A DNA stretch of 64,000 nt from Pseudomonas protegens CHA0. Lineage in GTDB: Bacteria; Pseudomonadota; Gammaproteobacteria; Pseudomonadales; Pseudomonadaceae. Where the stretch lies: positions 3,845,001 through 3,909,000 of the forward strand of contig NC_021237.1 of assembly GCF_000397205.1 (NCBI RefSeq), given 5' to 3'. The notes beneath the pieces are model-generated. The model ran no database searches. It saw only the letters and a program-made list of their open reading frames with translations, and was not told where the DNA came from. The position numbers were made by a program, and so were the translations under genes. Positions 9,894-18,954 of this stretch are shown here, in pieces (position 1 is the first letter of the stretch; each line of letters opens with the position of its first letter).

Positions 9894-10931
9894 ATGCCCG
9901 ACGCTTGCGATACCCCCGCCCTGCCCGCCGACCTGCACTACACCGACGACCGCCAGCCGGGCATCCGGCGGCGCAAGCTGCGGGGCAAGTTCGTCTACTA
10001 CGACGCCCAGGGCCAGCGCCTCACCCAGGCCGCCGAGGTACAGCGGATCAACGCTCTGGCGATTCCCCCGGCCTACGCAGAGGTGTGGATCTGCCCCGAC
10101 CCCAAAGGCCATCTGCAGGCCACCGGCCGCGACGCAAGGGGCCGCAAGCAGTACCGCTACCACCCGCGTTGGCGCGAAGTGCGCGACGGTGACAAGTACG
10201 CCCGCCTGCTGGCGTTCGGCAACGCCTTGCCCAAGCTGCGCCGGCAGTTGCAGGCGCAATTGGCGGTGCCCGGCTTCAGCCGGGAAAAGGTCATGGCCAC
10301 CTTGATCCTGCTGCTGGATGAAACCCTCATCCGCGTGGGCAACAGCCAGTATGCCCGGGACAATCGCTCCTACGGCCTGACCACGTTGCGCAACCGCCAT
10401 GTACAGGTCAGCGGCAGCGCCATCCACTTCCAGTTCCGTGGCAAGAGCGGGGTCGAGCACCAGATCACCGTCAAGGACCCGCGCCTGGCACGGGTGGTCA
10501 AGCGCTGCCTGGAGTTGCCTGGGCAGCAGCTGTTCCAGTACCTGGACGAAGACGGTCAACGGCACCACGTCAGCTCGTCGGACATCAACGCCTGCCTCCA
10601 GCAACTGACCGGAGCCGACTTCACCGCCAAGGACTACCGCACCTGGGCCGGCAGCGTCCTGGCCCTGGAGCGGTTGCGCCAGCAGCCTTGGGAGCCCCAG
10701 GCCGAGGCGAAGAAACACATAGTGGCAACGGTCAAGGAAGTGGCCCGGGAACTGGGTAACACTCCGGCAGTGTGCCGCAAGTGCTACATCCATCCGGCGC
10801 TGCTGGAACGCTTCGTCCTCGGTGAGTTGGCGCAGTTGCCCAAGGCCCGGGCCCGCCAGGGCCTGAAGGCCGAGGAAGCGGGCCTGGCGAACTTTCTGCG
10901 GCGCCTGGCGAAGGAGGCCCAACCGGCCTGA
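9894..10931 (+). CDS. Type IB DNA topoisomerase (poxvirus-like)
   Basis: With the ATG at 9894 the product is 345 residues, and an in-frame ATG at 9855 would add 13. The bacterial type IB core is recognisable: TDDRQPGIRRRK near the start, KVMATLILLLDETLIRVGN, a catalytic Arg/Lys segment (RGKSGVEHQ) and the active-site tyrosine in CRKCYIHPAL close to the C-terminus. It relaxes supercoils through a 3'-phosphotyrosine intermediate. It appears monocistronic. Confidence 0.88.
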   Translation: MPDACDTPALPADLHYTDDRQPGIRRRKLRGKFVYYDAQGQRLTQAAEVQRINALAIPPAYAEVWICPDPKGHLQATGRDARGRKQYRYHPRWREVRDGDKYARLLAFGNALPKLRRQLQAQLAVPGFSREKVMATLILLLDETLIRVGNSQYARDNRSYGLTTLRNRHVQVSGSAIHFQFRGKSGVEHQITVKDPRLARVVKRCLELPGQQLFQYLDEDGQRHHVSSSDINACLQQLTGADFTAKDYRTWAGSVLALERLRQQPWEPQAEAKKHIVATVKEVARELGNTPAVCRKCYIHPALLERFVLGELAQLPKARARQGLKAEEAGLANFLRRLAKEAQPA

Positions 10932-11109
10932 CGACGGCCACCTTCGAATTTGCGTACTTGTCAGTCAGAGAATTCTGAGGTTAGGCTACGCACCTTCTTT
11001 CCCGTCCAAGGACGATTGCCGACGTGAACAACTAAGCCTTCCAAAAATGTATCCGCGATGAGCACTGCTAGCGCTCATTGGCCTGTTGCCACATTTTCCG
11101 GAGGTGCTG

Positions 11110-12750
11110 ATGACTCACGTCACCCGGCTGCCCGTACTGGTTTCCCTGAACCAGCTGACCTATCAATTCGCCAATGGCGAAACCCTGCTTGATGCCCTGA
11201 ACCTGAGTTTCGATCGCCTGCCTACGGCCATCGTCGGGCGCAATGGCGTGGGCAAGTCCCTGCTGCTGCGCCTGATCGCCGGCGAGCTGCAACCCTCCTC
11301 CGGGAGCATCAGCCACACTGCCAGCGTGGCCTATGTGCCCCAGGACCCGCAGGTACAGCCGGGGCAGAGCGTGGCCCAGGTCGCCGGCCTCGCCGAGACG
11401 CTGGGCGCCCTGGAGCGCCTGGCCGACGGCAGCGCCAGCCTGGAAGACCTGCACCGGGTGGATGATCGCTGGGACCTGGCCCAGCGCCTGCGCCTGGCCC
11501 TGGATGAAGCCGGCCTGGAGCACGTGGAACCGCAGGGCCCGGCGGACGTCCTCAGCGGCGGCCAACTGGCCCGGGTGGTGCTGATCGGCGCCCTGCTGGG
11601 CAACGCCGACCTGCTGCTGCTCGACGAGCCCAGCAATCACCTGGACCGCCACGGCCGGCGCTGGCTGACGGAACAACTGCAAGGCTGGCGTGGCGGGCTG
11701 ATCCTGGTCAGCCATGACCGCCAGTTGCTCATGCAGGTGCAACGCATCGTCGAACTCGGCCCCCAGGGCGCCCAGGTCTATGGCGGCAACTATGCGCTGT
11801 ACCAGGCGCAGCGCCAGGCCCACAGCGAGGCGGCGCAGGCGGCGCTGGACCATGCGCGTACCCAGCGCAGCCGCGAGCACAAGCGCCTGCAACGGGAACA
11901 CGACACCATCCAGCGCCACGCCGCGGCCTCGCGCCGGCACGCCAAGACCGCCAACGTCTCAGGCTTCGAACGGGCCAAGCTGCTCGGCGCCGCGCGGGAC
12001 ATCATGGGCCAGGTACGCCACGCCCATCAGGGGCACAAGAGCGAGCTCGACGAGCAGGTGCGCGACGCCTTTGCCCGGGTCGGCGCGCAGTCACCGACCT
12101 TGCTCACTCTGCCCGCCACCACCTTGCAGGCCGGCCAGCCGGTATTCAGTCTACTGCAGGCGCAACTGCCCTGGCTGGACCCGCAAGCCCCGGCCAGCCG
12201 CCTCACCTGCAACGTCGTCGGCCCGGCACGCATCGCCCTGGTCGGCCCCAATGGCTGCGGCAAGTCCACCTTGCTGAAGCTGCTGGCCGGCCAGTTGCAG
12301 CCACTGAGCGGCGAATGCCGAGTGGCGGTAGCCAGTGCCTATCTGGATCAGCATCTGGCGCAACTCGATCCCGCACGCTCACTGCTCGAACAACTGGGCA
12401 ACGCCGCCACGCCCCTGGAGGAAAGCGCCTTGCGTACCCGCCTGGCACGCCTGCAACTGGATGCCCGGCGGGTGCTGCAACCCTGCGCGCAACTGAGCGG
12501 CGGCGAGCGCCTGAAAGCCGCCCTGGCCCTGGCCCTGTGGGGCGGCAACCCAGCCCAACTGCTGTTGCTCGACGAACCCACCAACCACCTGGACCTGGAA
12601 TCGGTGCAGGCCTTCGAATGCGCCCTGCGGGACTTTCCCGGGGCCCTGGTGGTGGCCTCCCACGATCAGGCCTTTCTCCAGGCCCTGGCGCCGACCCATG
12701 AGCTGCAATGCTCGGCCCTGGGCTGGCACCTCAGGGAGCAGCAGCCATGA
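11110..12750 (+). CDS. ABC-F family ATPase (duplicated nucleotide-binding domains)
   Basis: The product is 546 residues. ATG 11110 is chosen over an ATG at 11086 because GGAGG lies just before it. The two ABC domains have Walker A GRNGVGKS and GPNGCGKS, signatures LSGGQLAR and LSGGERLK, and Walker B LLLDEPSNHLD and LLLDEPTNHLD. An Arg/His-rich linker (RTQRSREHKRLQREH) connects them, and there are no membrane helices. ABC-F proteins act on ribosomes. The exact subgroup (YheS/Uup/antibiotic-resistance type) cannot be fixed here. Confidence 0.88.
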   Translation: MTHVTRLPVLVSLNQLTYQFANGETLLDALNLSFDRLPTAIVGRNGVGKSLLLRLIAGELQPSSGSISHTASVAYVPQDPQVQPGQSVAQVAGLAETLGALERLADGSASLEDLHRVDDRWDLAQRLRLALDEAGLEHVEPQGPADVLSGGQLARVVLIGALLGNADLLLLDEPSNHLDRHGRRWLTEQLQGWRGGLILVSHDRQLLMQVQRIVELGPQGAQVYGGNYALYQAQRQAHSEAAQAALDHARTQRSREHKRLQREHDTIQRHAAASRRHAKTANVSGFERAKLLGAARDIMGQVRHAHQGHKSELDEQVRDAFARVGAQSPTLLTLPATTLQAGQPVFSLLQAQLPWLDPQAPASRLTCNVVGPARIALVGPNGCGKSTLLKLLAGQLQPLSGECRVAVASAYLDQHLAQLDPARSLLEQLGNAATPLEESALRTRLARLQLDARRVLQPCAQLSGGERLKAALALALWGGNPAQLLLLDEPTNHLDLESVQAFECALRDFPGALVVASHDQAFLQALAPTHELQCSALGWHLREQQP

Positions 12751-12838
12751 AACAGCGGCTTACAACGACGGGCCCTGCGCAGCCGCAGGCCCGTGCTAGA
12801 TTCGCCGCCTCACAATCCATGGACAGGAGCGTCACGCC

Positions 12839-13231
12839 ATGCAGTTCGGATACACCATCATCTACGTACCCGAAGTCGAAGGTTCCTTGCGCTTTTTCGA
12901 GCAGGCCTTTGGTTTCAAGCGGCGGTTTCTCCACGAATCCGGCACCTATGGCGAGCTGGAAACCGGCAGCACTACCCTGGCCTTCGCCGACCATGACCTG
13001 GCAGAAATGAATTTCCCGGCCGGCCATGTGGCGGCTCACTCCTCGCCCAAGCCCCTGGGCATGGAACTGGGGCTGGTCACCGCAGACGTGCAGGCGGCCC
13101 ATGCCCGGGCCCTGGAGCACGGTGCCCGGGAACTGGCGCCCCCCACAAGCAAGCCCTGGGGGCAGACGGTGTCCTATGTGCGCTGCCCGGACGGCACTTT
13201 AGTGGAGCTGTGCACCCCGGTCGCGCCCTGA
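12839..13231 (+). CDS. VOC-superfamily (glyoxalase-like) protein
   Basis: The product is 130 residues. It shows the paired beta-alpha-beta-beta-beta modules of the vicinal oxygen chelate fold: FGYTIIYVPEVEGSLRFFEQAFGF in the first half and a closing SYVRCPDGTLVELCTPV in the second, where the Glu is a typical metal ligand. The start follows GACAGGAGCG. The substrate is unknown; candidates are glyoxalase, dioxygenase or resistance-type functions. Confidence 0.8.
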   Translation: MQFGYTIIYVPEVEGSLRFFEQAFGFKRRFLHESGTYGELETGSTTLAFADHDLAEMNFPAGHVAAHSSPKPLGMELGLVTADVQAAHARALEHGARELAPPTSKPWGQTVSYVRCPDGTLVELCTPVAP

Positions 13232-13251
13232 ACGCCCGAAGGCGTTGAACG

Positions 13252-13572
13252 CTACTTGAGCCTGACGGCGGTGCCGGTGGCGAAGACCACTACCATGCCA
13301 CCGCGCCCTGCCGGCATGCTGATCTCGAAATCCACGCCGACCACCGCATCGGCGTTGCATTGCCGGGCGCGCTCCTTGATTTCATTGGTGGCCTGTATCC
13401 GCGCTTCCTTCAGGGCGCGCTCCAGGGTCTGGGAGCGGCCGCCGAAAAAGTCGCGCATGCCGGCGAACAGGTCACGGACCACGTTGATGCCGTGGACCGA
13501 TTCAGCGCTGACGATGTCCAGGTAGCTGGCAATTTCCCGGCCTTCGATATGGGCGGTGGTGGTGACAATCAT
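13252..13572 (-). CDS. YbjQ/UPF0145 family protein
   Basis: The product is 106 residues, with the ATG at 13572 behind GGGAGAAAC. The family pattern is clear: VTTTAHIEGREIASYLDIVSAE, then a GGRSQTLERALKEAR helix and AVVGVDFEI, ending in a glycine-rich strand. The family forms a pentameric dodecin-like barrel and is often called heavy-metal-binding, without firm biochemical proof. Confidence 0.85.
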   Translation of the reverse strand: MIVTTTAHIEGREIASYLDIVSAESVHGINVVRDLFAGMRDFFGGRSQTLERALKEARIQATNEIKERARQCNADAVVGVDFEISMPAGRGGMVVVFATGTAVRLK

Positions 13573-13666
13573 GTGTTTCTCCCTTGAACGGACCACTCGC
13601 CCCGGCGCTTCGGGGCGGCAAAACCGGGGATGGTAACAGAGCCCGCCCAAGGCTTTGCCACAAACG

Positions 13667-13692
13667 ACAGCCCCGCTCTGGAGCGGGGCTGT
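13667..13692 (-). terminator. Stem-loop downstream of the 52-aa gene
   Basis: A 12-base perfect inverted repeat (ACAGCCCCGCTC / GAGCGGGGCTGT) lies 4 bases beyond the stop of the leftward gene at 13696. The T tract following it on the minus strand is weak (CGTTTG), so termination efficiency is uncertain. Confidence 0.6.
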
Positions 13693-13695
13693 GGG

Positions 13696-13854
13696 TCACG
13701 GTTTCAAGGGACGTTCTTCATCCAGTTCCGACAGGCTTTTGCCATCATCCGGATGCTTCCAGGTCTGCGGAGGCGGCTCCTTGTGTTCAACCTCGTAGGG
13801 TGCCGTCTCATCGCTGCGTTCCTGCTCGTAAGGGCGTTGCTGTTGCGTTGCCAT
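13696..13854 (-). CDS. Small hydrophilic protein, 52 aa
   Basis: A 53-codon frame begins at ATG 13854 behind AGAGGTGG. The product is highly charged (MATQQQRPYEQERSD ... WKHPDDGKSLSELDEERPLKP), rich in Glu/Pro/Gln and probably disordered. A hairpin follows its stop. I do not know the family. The start, stop, SD and terminator together support a real gene. Confidence 0.6.
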   Translation of the reverse strand: MATQQQRPYEQERSDETAPYEVEHKEPPPQTWKHPDDGKSLSELDEERPLKP

Positions 13855-14033
13855 GCCCACCTCTCTTCCTGAAGGGATTTTTCACTCGCCTTAGCAGGTT
13901 AGAACAGATCTGCCGGTGGCTCGGGGTTTGCCGACAAAACAACGAACGTCGCCTGTGCCCTGCGGTCGTAAAAGTATGGAGACGCATCGAACACACGACG
14001 CGTGCTCCATACTCACTCCGAAGGAGAAACGCG

Positions 14034-14318
14034 ATGGTTACTCACTTCAAGGTCGCCGGGCACCTGGCCTGCGGTCATCACGGCACCCAACTGGCCTCCA
14101 CCGGCGAACTGAACCGGGTCAAATGCCGCAGTTGCCGAAACACCGAGGTCTACAAGGAGGCCCGACGCAACCAGCGCAATGCCGCTCGTCGGGCTGCACG
14201 CAAGGCCAAGGCCAGCCATGGCGGCCAACTCTGGCGTAACGCCTGGACCGAACGCCTGACCGCTCTGCCGGGCCTGCAGCGTCTGCCACGGGGCTTTCAC
14301 GGCCAGCCCTTCGTCTGA
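14034..14318 (+). CDS. Small basic protein with zinc-ribbon-like cysteines
   Basis: The product is 94 residues. A strong AAGGAG stands 7 bases before the ATG. The N-terminal half has CGHH ... CRSC, a possible zinc site. The centre is a very basic Arg/Ala helix (RRNQRNAARRAARKAKA), suggesting nucleic-acid binding. A classical rho-independent terminator follows at 14458. The family is not recognised. Confidence 0.65.
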   Translation: MVTHFKVAGHLACGHHGTQLASTGELNRVKCRSCRNTEVYKEARRNQRNAARRAARKAKASHGGQLWRNAWTERLTALPGLQRLPRGFHGQPFV

Positions 14319-14457
14319 AACCGAAGCACGCCAGCGTGCCGGCCGAGTACGGGGCTGGGCAAGGTGTGCGCCCCTGAGGCGCAAGATGAAACTTCTTTCA
14401 CCCAGCGGCGAAAAAGCGCTGTGTATAGTCGCCTCGCTCATTCAAGCAACTACGTTC

Positions 14458-14493
14458 GCCCGCACTCCCCGCGGGCTTTTTTTTGCCCGCGGG
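14458..14493. terminator. Bidirectional rho-independent terminator
   Basis: GCCCGC-loop-GCGGGC followed by eight T residues terminates rightward transcription from the 94-aa gene. The same sequence read leftward (CCCGCGGGC / GCCCGCGGG around the T/A run) lies downstream of the MliC-type gene. Confidence 0.75.
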
Positions 14494-14512
14494 AAAGTGC
14501 GTAGGCGGTTTT

Positions 14513-14899
14513 TCAGTCCTGCTCGAGTTCCTTGCAGTCCTTGAGCAGGGTTTGCTCCGTGGCGGTGTGGTCCGCCTCCAGGAACGAGAGCACCCCCATC
14601 TTGCCCTTGGTGTGCCAGCGGAAGCTGTTCTGCTCGTCGTCCGCCACATACAGGGCGCCGGAAGCGGAACGCGCGATGTGCATGGGGATCAACTGGTCCT
14701 TGTAATACAGCGTGGCAAACGAGGAGCCGTTGTCGATGTTCAGGTAGGCGGCGTCGATGCGCACCTGCCCTTCACACTGGTAGCGTGCTACCTGGCTCTG
14801 GTAGGCCGGCTCGGCGGTAGTGGTCTGGGCAGCCTGTGCCAAGAGCGCCTGGCTTGAAGCCAGAATCGCGGCGCAGAGCATTGCAGGATGAGTTTTCAT
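14513..14899 (-). CDS. MliC/PliC-type lysozyme inhibitor
   Basis: The product is 128 residues from ATG 14899; an ATG 21 bases upstream is possible but gives a poor signal peptide. A Sec signal ends near AQAAQT. There is no lipobox, so the protein is periplasmic (PliC-like) rather than membrane-anchored. ARYQCEGQVRIDAAYLN and SSFATLYYKDQLIPMHIARSASG follow the MliC fold, as do the paired cysteines (YQCEG, LKDCKEL). These proteins protect peptidoglycan from C-type lysozyme. Confidence 0.75.
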   Translation of the reverse strand: MKTHPAMLCAAILASSQALLAQAAQTTTAEPAYQSQVARYQCEGQVRIDAAYLNIDNGSSFATLYYKDQLIPMHIARSASGALYVADDEQNSFRWHTKGKMGVLSFLEADHTATEQTLLKDCKELEQD

Positions 14900-15168
14900 G
14901 GTGTTCCCCCAGTCGTTCAAAGATGCCCAATGGGACTGGCAGGGGCGTTTTTAGTTCAGGCTGATCAAGCCCCTCGGACCATGGTGCGGCAAAGCTCGAG
15001 ATAGAACTGCGGGTCGGTGAGGAACGGGGTCGACAGTCACATCGGCACCGCGGTCTAGCGGCTCCGGGGGCGCTCCGGGAAACAGCTCCCGCTGATGCCG
15101 CGGTCCCGCAGCCGCGAGCATCGCCCTGGACGCTGGCCCACCGACCGCCCCGACAAGGAAACCTCCAC

Positions 15169-15843
15169 ATGCCGGTAGACATCAGCACACTCGACATCGC
15201 CACCCCACTGCCCACCTCGGCCAGCACCCCTCTGGCACTGGAGCTCAACGGCAACCTCGCCCTGGCCCAATGCCCGAGCGTGATCTCGCGCCTGGCAGAT
15301 GGCTCGATACAACTGTGCGCGCCGACCTGGGGCGCGGCGAGCAAAAGCACCCATCGAACCCGCTGCGAGTGGAAGGAATCCCGCTACTGGGCCCTGAGCA
15401 GCGCCGCCGATCATTGGAGCCGCCAGCAGATGACCCTGACCAAGGTCAACTCGGCGCAGAAAGTGGTGGTTGCGCAAATGCATGTACGCGATGACGTGAA
15501 TCCGGCCGTCAAGGTGTTCTGGGACAAGGGCACCCTGACCTATGCCCTGCGCCAGAGCTTCAACGGCGCCGACCCCAGGCCGCTACCGCTGCTCGGCGGC
15601 GTCCCGCTCGACGCGCTGTTCCAGCTCAGCATCCACTGCACCTACGCTGGGCTGATCACCATCGGCGCCAGTTGCAATGGTCAGCAAGCCAGCTCTCCCC
15701 CGCACGCCCTGGACTCGACCTGGGATGGCCAGGTATTCGACTTTCATGGCGGGATCTACAACCAGATCGATTTCACCCCCAGCACTCCGGCGGAGGATGG
15801 CTCGGCCTGCATCATCAGCCAGCTGTCGCTCAGCCACGCCTAG
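15169..15843 (+). CDS. PL7 alginate-lyase-like protein without signal peptide
   Basis: The product is 224 residues, one jelly-roll domain. The three PL7 signatures appear in order in variant form: RTRCEWKE (usual R-T/S-E-x-R), VVVAQMHV (usual QIH/QVH) and FDFHGGIYNQ (usual YFKAGxYxQ). The Tyr and His of the catalytic set are kept. The N-terminus is polar and lacks a signal peptide, so the protein may be cytoplasmic or exported by another route. Activity on alginate is plausible but unproven. Confidence 0.75.
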   Translation: MPVDISTLDIATPLPTSASTPLALELNGNLALAQCPSVISRLADGSIQLCAPTWGAASKSTHRTRCEWKESRYWALSSAADHWSRQQMTLTKVNSAQKVVVAQMHVRDDVNPAVKVFWDKGTLTYALRQSFNGADPRPLPLLGGVPLDALFQLSIHCTYAGLITIGASCNGQQASSPPHALDSTWDGQVFDFHGGIYNQIDFTPSTPAEDGSACIISQLSLSHA

Positions 15844-15903
15844 CACCTGGCTGGGGGGGTTGCCTTGCGGTAGTCACGCCGTCCGGGTGCTCCTGGCACC
15901 TTG

Positions 15904-16503
15904 TCAGGAAGGTACCTGCTCCTCGCTGCGATCACGGGGCATCAGGGCCAGGTAGTCGGCCAGCGCATCCCCGGCCAAGGGCTTGATCATGATCCGCACC
16001 TGGTGCTGCAAGCGCCCCAGCTCGATCCCGTCACGGGTACGCACCTGGGCATAACCGCAGGCATTCCAGAAGCCCTGTGCCCGGGCATTGTCCTGGACCA
16101 CGCTCAAGCGCAGCCAGCGTGCGCCCTCGCCCGCAGCCCAGGCCTCCAGCTCAGCGTGCAACTGCCGGGCAAGGGAGCTGCCATGACAGGGGGTAGCCAG
16201 CATGAACAGGCCTATGTGCCAGACCCCTTGTGCCAACAGGTCGGTGACAATGCTGACGAACGCCAGCAGGCGCCCTTCACTGTCGAAGTAACCGATTTTC
16301 CACTTGTGGGTGTAGGACCAGCCCGCTGGCAGTGCATCATCGATCTCGTCGCGCGCCTCGTCCGGCTGCGGCGCTGCACCGTGGACGATATGGAAATACT
16401 CCGGGTTCTCGACAAAGAAACGCTGCAACAGCGCTGCGTCATCCAGGGTGATTTCCCTGGGCGCGAGCCCGGTTGCTGATGACGGCAGTAGCCTTGATTG
16501 CAT
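15904..16503 (-). CDS. GNAT family N-acetyltransferase
   Basis: The product is 199 residues. The acetyl-CoA fold is seen in WKIGYFDSEGRLLAFVSIVTDL, HIGLFMLATPCHGSSLARQLH (the pyrophosphate-binding loop) and LRLSVVQDNARAQGFWNACGY. The substrate is unknown. It converges with the PL7-like gene. Confidence 0.82.
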   Translation of the reverse strand: MQSRLLPSSATGLAPREITLDDAALLQRFFVENPEYFHIVHGAAPQPDEARDEIDDALPAGWSYTHKWKIGYFDSEGRLLAFVSIVTDLLAQGVWHIGLFMLATPCHGSSLARQLHAELEAWAAGEGARWLRLSVVQDNARAQGFWNACGYAQVRTRDGIELGRLQHQVRIMIKPLAGDALADYLALMPRDRSEEQVPS

Positions 16504-16720
16504 GCTGTGGAGCCCCTGGAAAACACTAGGCCGGCAGGTCGGCGACGGATCCTAGCGTCCGGTCAGGCCCTGAGGACAGAGTTTCTTTGTTGGAAAAATG
16601 TGTACCGCCCAGCGCTCGCTTCACAGCGGGCCGCCCTCGCCGCTTTGTTATGATCGGCCCTCACCATGCCCAGCGTTTATCCAGCAGGCCCGCGCCTGCG
16701 TTACCCGCGGAACCCAGCCC

Positions 16721-17668
16721 ATGTCCAATCCCTTGTCTTCCCCTGGCTACCAGCGGCTGCTGGCCCTGCAGCAACGCATCCATGAGTTCACTCGGGAGCA
16801 GGCCGCCGAGCACGACGACACCGGCGAAGACCCGGCCGGCCCATTGTGGGCCAGCGACTACAACTACCTGGCCCTGGCGCCGATGCGTGACGGCCTGCAT
16901 CTGGAGTACTACGGCGAGCTATGGGACGAGCCCTTTGCCTGGACCCTGGAATGCCTGGCAGAGCAGAGCGTGGCGGACACCCTCAGCTCGCTGCTGTTTT
17001 CCGGTGCCGATGAAGGCGCGAACGGTACCCGCGAGTGGGAGTTCAGCCCCTTGCTGGACAGTGCGGTGCAATTTCCCCGCCTCAGGTCATTGGCGATTCG
17101 CCCCACCGAACCTCAGGACCATAACGCTTCGTTGATCCAGAAGGCCGGCACCATCATGGAAGAAGCCGGTGAAATCGCCCGCTGGGTAGCAAAGACCCCG
17201 TACCTCAGCGAACTGACCCTGCCCAATGCCCCCAACGCGGACTTCTTCCAGGTCGACCTGCCACACCTTGCGCAACTGCGTATCGGCGCCCATTTCGACA
17301 CCCAGGGTTTTATCGACAACCTCGCAGGCTCCAGCAACCTGCCGCGGTTGAGCAGCCTGGATTTCAGCGAATCCAGCGCACTTCAGCAAAGCTGGGCAAA
17401 AGACCGCGAGGAGCACGCCATCACGTCTTTTACCAGCTATGAAAGATTGTTTGCCAGCCACGCGTGCGACCCATTGCGGGCGCTGCGCTTGCGCAATACC
17501 TGCCTGAGCCTGGAACAACTCGAAGCCCTGCAGCGCCAGCGACCCAAACTGCCGATCATGGTGATCCAGGCCACCACTGGCGGTTACGTGAAGAATTTCG
17601 CCCGACAGGTATTTCCCTGGCAGCACCTGGTGCAGCCCGACCCGGGCAGCGATGAGCCTCAAGGCTGA
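16721..17668 (+). CDS. Leucine-rich-repeat-like cytoplasmic protein of unknown function
   Basis: The product is 315 residues from ATG 16721. No signal peptide is visible. Repeated L-xx-L-x-L segments (FPRLRSLAIRP, TPYLSELTLPN, LPHLAQLRIG, LPRLSSLDFSES, DPLRALRLRNT) spaced about 25-50 residues apart suggest irregular leucine-rich repeats, as in STM4015-type proteins. The acidic N-terminus (EQAAEHDDTGED) is unusual. No specific role can be assigned. Confidence 0.65.
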   Translation: MSNPLSSPGYQRLLALQQRIHEFTREQAAEHDDTGEDPAGPLWASDYNYLALAPMRDGLHLEYYGELWDEPFAWTLECLAEQSVADTLSSLLFSGADEGANGTREWEFSPLLDSAVQFPRLRSLAIRPTEPQDHNASLIQKAGTIMEEAGEIARWVAKTPYLSELTLPNAPNADFFQVDLPHLAQLRIGAHFDTQGFIDNLAGSSNLPRLSSLDFSESSALQQSWAKDREEHAITSFTSYERLFASHACDPLRALRLRNTCLSLEQLEALQRQRPKLPIMVIQATTGGYVKNFARQVFPWQHLVQPDPGSDEPQG

Positions 17669-17739
17669 AGCGAAGATTGATTGGCCACCGTCTCGGAGCA
17701 AGTGGCTCTTGGAACGCTATGCCAGCGCATATGAAGAAC

Positions 17740-18123
17740 TCATCGAGTCTTTGAAATCACGTCACTCATGTATTGATTCAAATCGCGAAAATCCTTAACG
17801 CTCCAAGCATGCGGGGGCACCTTCACACCGTTCTCCCGCAAAGTTCTGGGAATCAAGTCTCCATTGGGGCGCAGTATTACCGACGACACAATCACACCCG
17901 GATACTCATTGAGTCGCTTTTTAAAAGCAGGGGTCGTCAGATCGGGTGTAGGAGGATTGCTCTTATTGGCCAGCGGCCCAGTTCCCTTGATATCGGCGCC
18001 GTGACACATGGCACATCGTTGCACATAGAGACTCTTGCCATTGGTGTTGTCCGCAAAGGAAAGCGTTGCTTGAATCAGCGAGAGCCCCCCCAGCGAAGCG
18101 ATAAGCAATGCTTTTATGTTCAT
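17740..18123 (-). CDS. Monohaem c-type cytochrome
   Basis: The product is 127 residues from ATG 18123 (an upstream ATG at 18174 would spoil the signal peptide). A signal sequence ends near SFADN. One haem site CAMCH is followed by GADIKGTGPLANK, and a Met in the C-terminal helix (LNQYMSDVI) could be the sixth ligand. Its redox partner is unknown. Confidence 0.78.
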   Translation of the reverse strand: MNIKALLIASLGGLSLIQATLSFADNTNGKSLYVQRCAMCHGADIKGTGPLANKSNPPTPDLTTPAFKKRLNEYPGVIVSSVILRPNGDLIPRTLRENGVKVPPHAWSVKDFRDLNQYMSDVISKTR

Positions 18124-18602
18124 TTTTGCATCTGGCCTTGTTGTAGAAATCAGATCCCGGAGGCGGCGCAGCAACGCTCTGGGTCACATCTGAACCGAGA
18201 GTGTTGGTCAGCAACAGGCGTGTGTTTGCCAGAGGTGAACTTCAGCTCAAACGCAGTTCCGCATTCCATGCCGCCTCAAAAACCAGAAAGTAACTTATTG
18301 ATTTTATTTTGTTATTTCTAGTTACAAACATTGAAAGCTGGCCATTCTCCTTTGCCCCGTCCTTGCTTGCAAGGCTCACTTTCAGCCTGTTCACGCTGCA
18401 TCTGCACTTGGCCGCAACGCCTTGCTCCATCTCACCCGCCCCGCCTCTACGGGCGGGGCTGGGTGAGCGCCAGGCCCTTCGCCTCCCAAGGCTCAACTTA
18501 AAAGTGGCCCACCAGTAACCCCGCTTAAAGCAAGGAGCGTGGCGGGGAGAGGAAACGAAAAAGCCCTGCACAATCGCAGGGCTCGCTTTCACGGCATCAG
18601 GA
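18124..18602. other. Gene-free stretch with hairpins
   Basis: I see no convincing gene in 479 bases. It holds a GC-rich inverted repeat near 18434-18455 (GCCCCGCC ... GGCGGGGC), an AT-rich patch at about 18290-18325 and the terminator at 18555-18583. The open frame at 18242-18610 has no codon bias or SD and overlaps the terminator. Confidence 0.5.
18555..18583 (-). terminator. Rho-independent terminator of the 115-aa gene
   Basis: On the minus strand AGCCCTGC-loop-GCAGGGCT is followed by TTTTTCGTTT. It lies 19 bases past the stop of the gene at 18603. Confidence 0.85.
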
Positions 18603-18950
18603 TCAATCAAGCAAATCCCAGGTCAGAGCGACGGCCGCAGCCGGGACGTTTGCAGCGACCCACAGGCCTTGTCCCGCAGAGACAAAGAGTGGGTTAGGCA
18701 TCAACAGCTCAGAGCCGGAACCCGCAGCTGTATTGCCGTTCCCCGCAAAGATGATGGGCTTGGATTCATCACCGATACCGGTCGGTGCCGAGGTGCCCGA
18801 GTAGAGCCCCAACGCGCCGTTGGAGGGGCTAATCAAACCAGTCTGAATAATCAATCCATGAGTGTTTTCTGCGGGGTCTACAATTTTCACAACACGCGCC
18901 GGATTCATGGTTACGTTGCGAAAAAATTTGCCGACTTTAACTACTGACAT
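18603..18950 (-). CDS. 115-aa protein of unknown function
   Basis: The product has no signal peptide or membrane helix. It is rich in Gly, Asn, Ala and Val (LISPSNGALGLYSGTSAP, FAGNGNTAAGSGSELL, WVAANVPAAAVALTWDLLD) and looks like an all-beta domain, reminiscent of small phage/virion or head-decoration proteins, but I do not recognise it. SD AGGTGA is close to the ATG. The leader upstream is shared with the next gene (see the repeat entries). A strong terminator follows, so it is a monocistronic unit. Confidence 0.65.
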   Translation of the reverse strand: MSVVKVGKFFRNVTMNPARVVKIVDPAENTHGLIIQTGLISPSNGALGLYSGTSAPTGIGDESKPIIFAGNGNTAAGSGSELLMPNPLFVSAGQGLWVAANVPAAAVALTWDLLD

Positions 18951-18954
18951 AGTT

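Noticed and set aside
14930..15060. Short leftward protein-like tail (LSTPFLTDPQFYLELCRT) between the MliC-type and PL7-like genes
   Set aside because: Starts directly after a stop and has no initiation codon; possible remnant only.
18242..18610. 122-aa leftward open frame
   Set aside because: It overlaps the terminator of the 115-aa gene, has no SD and no codon bias.
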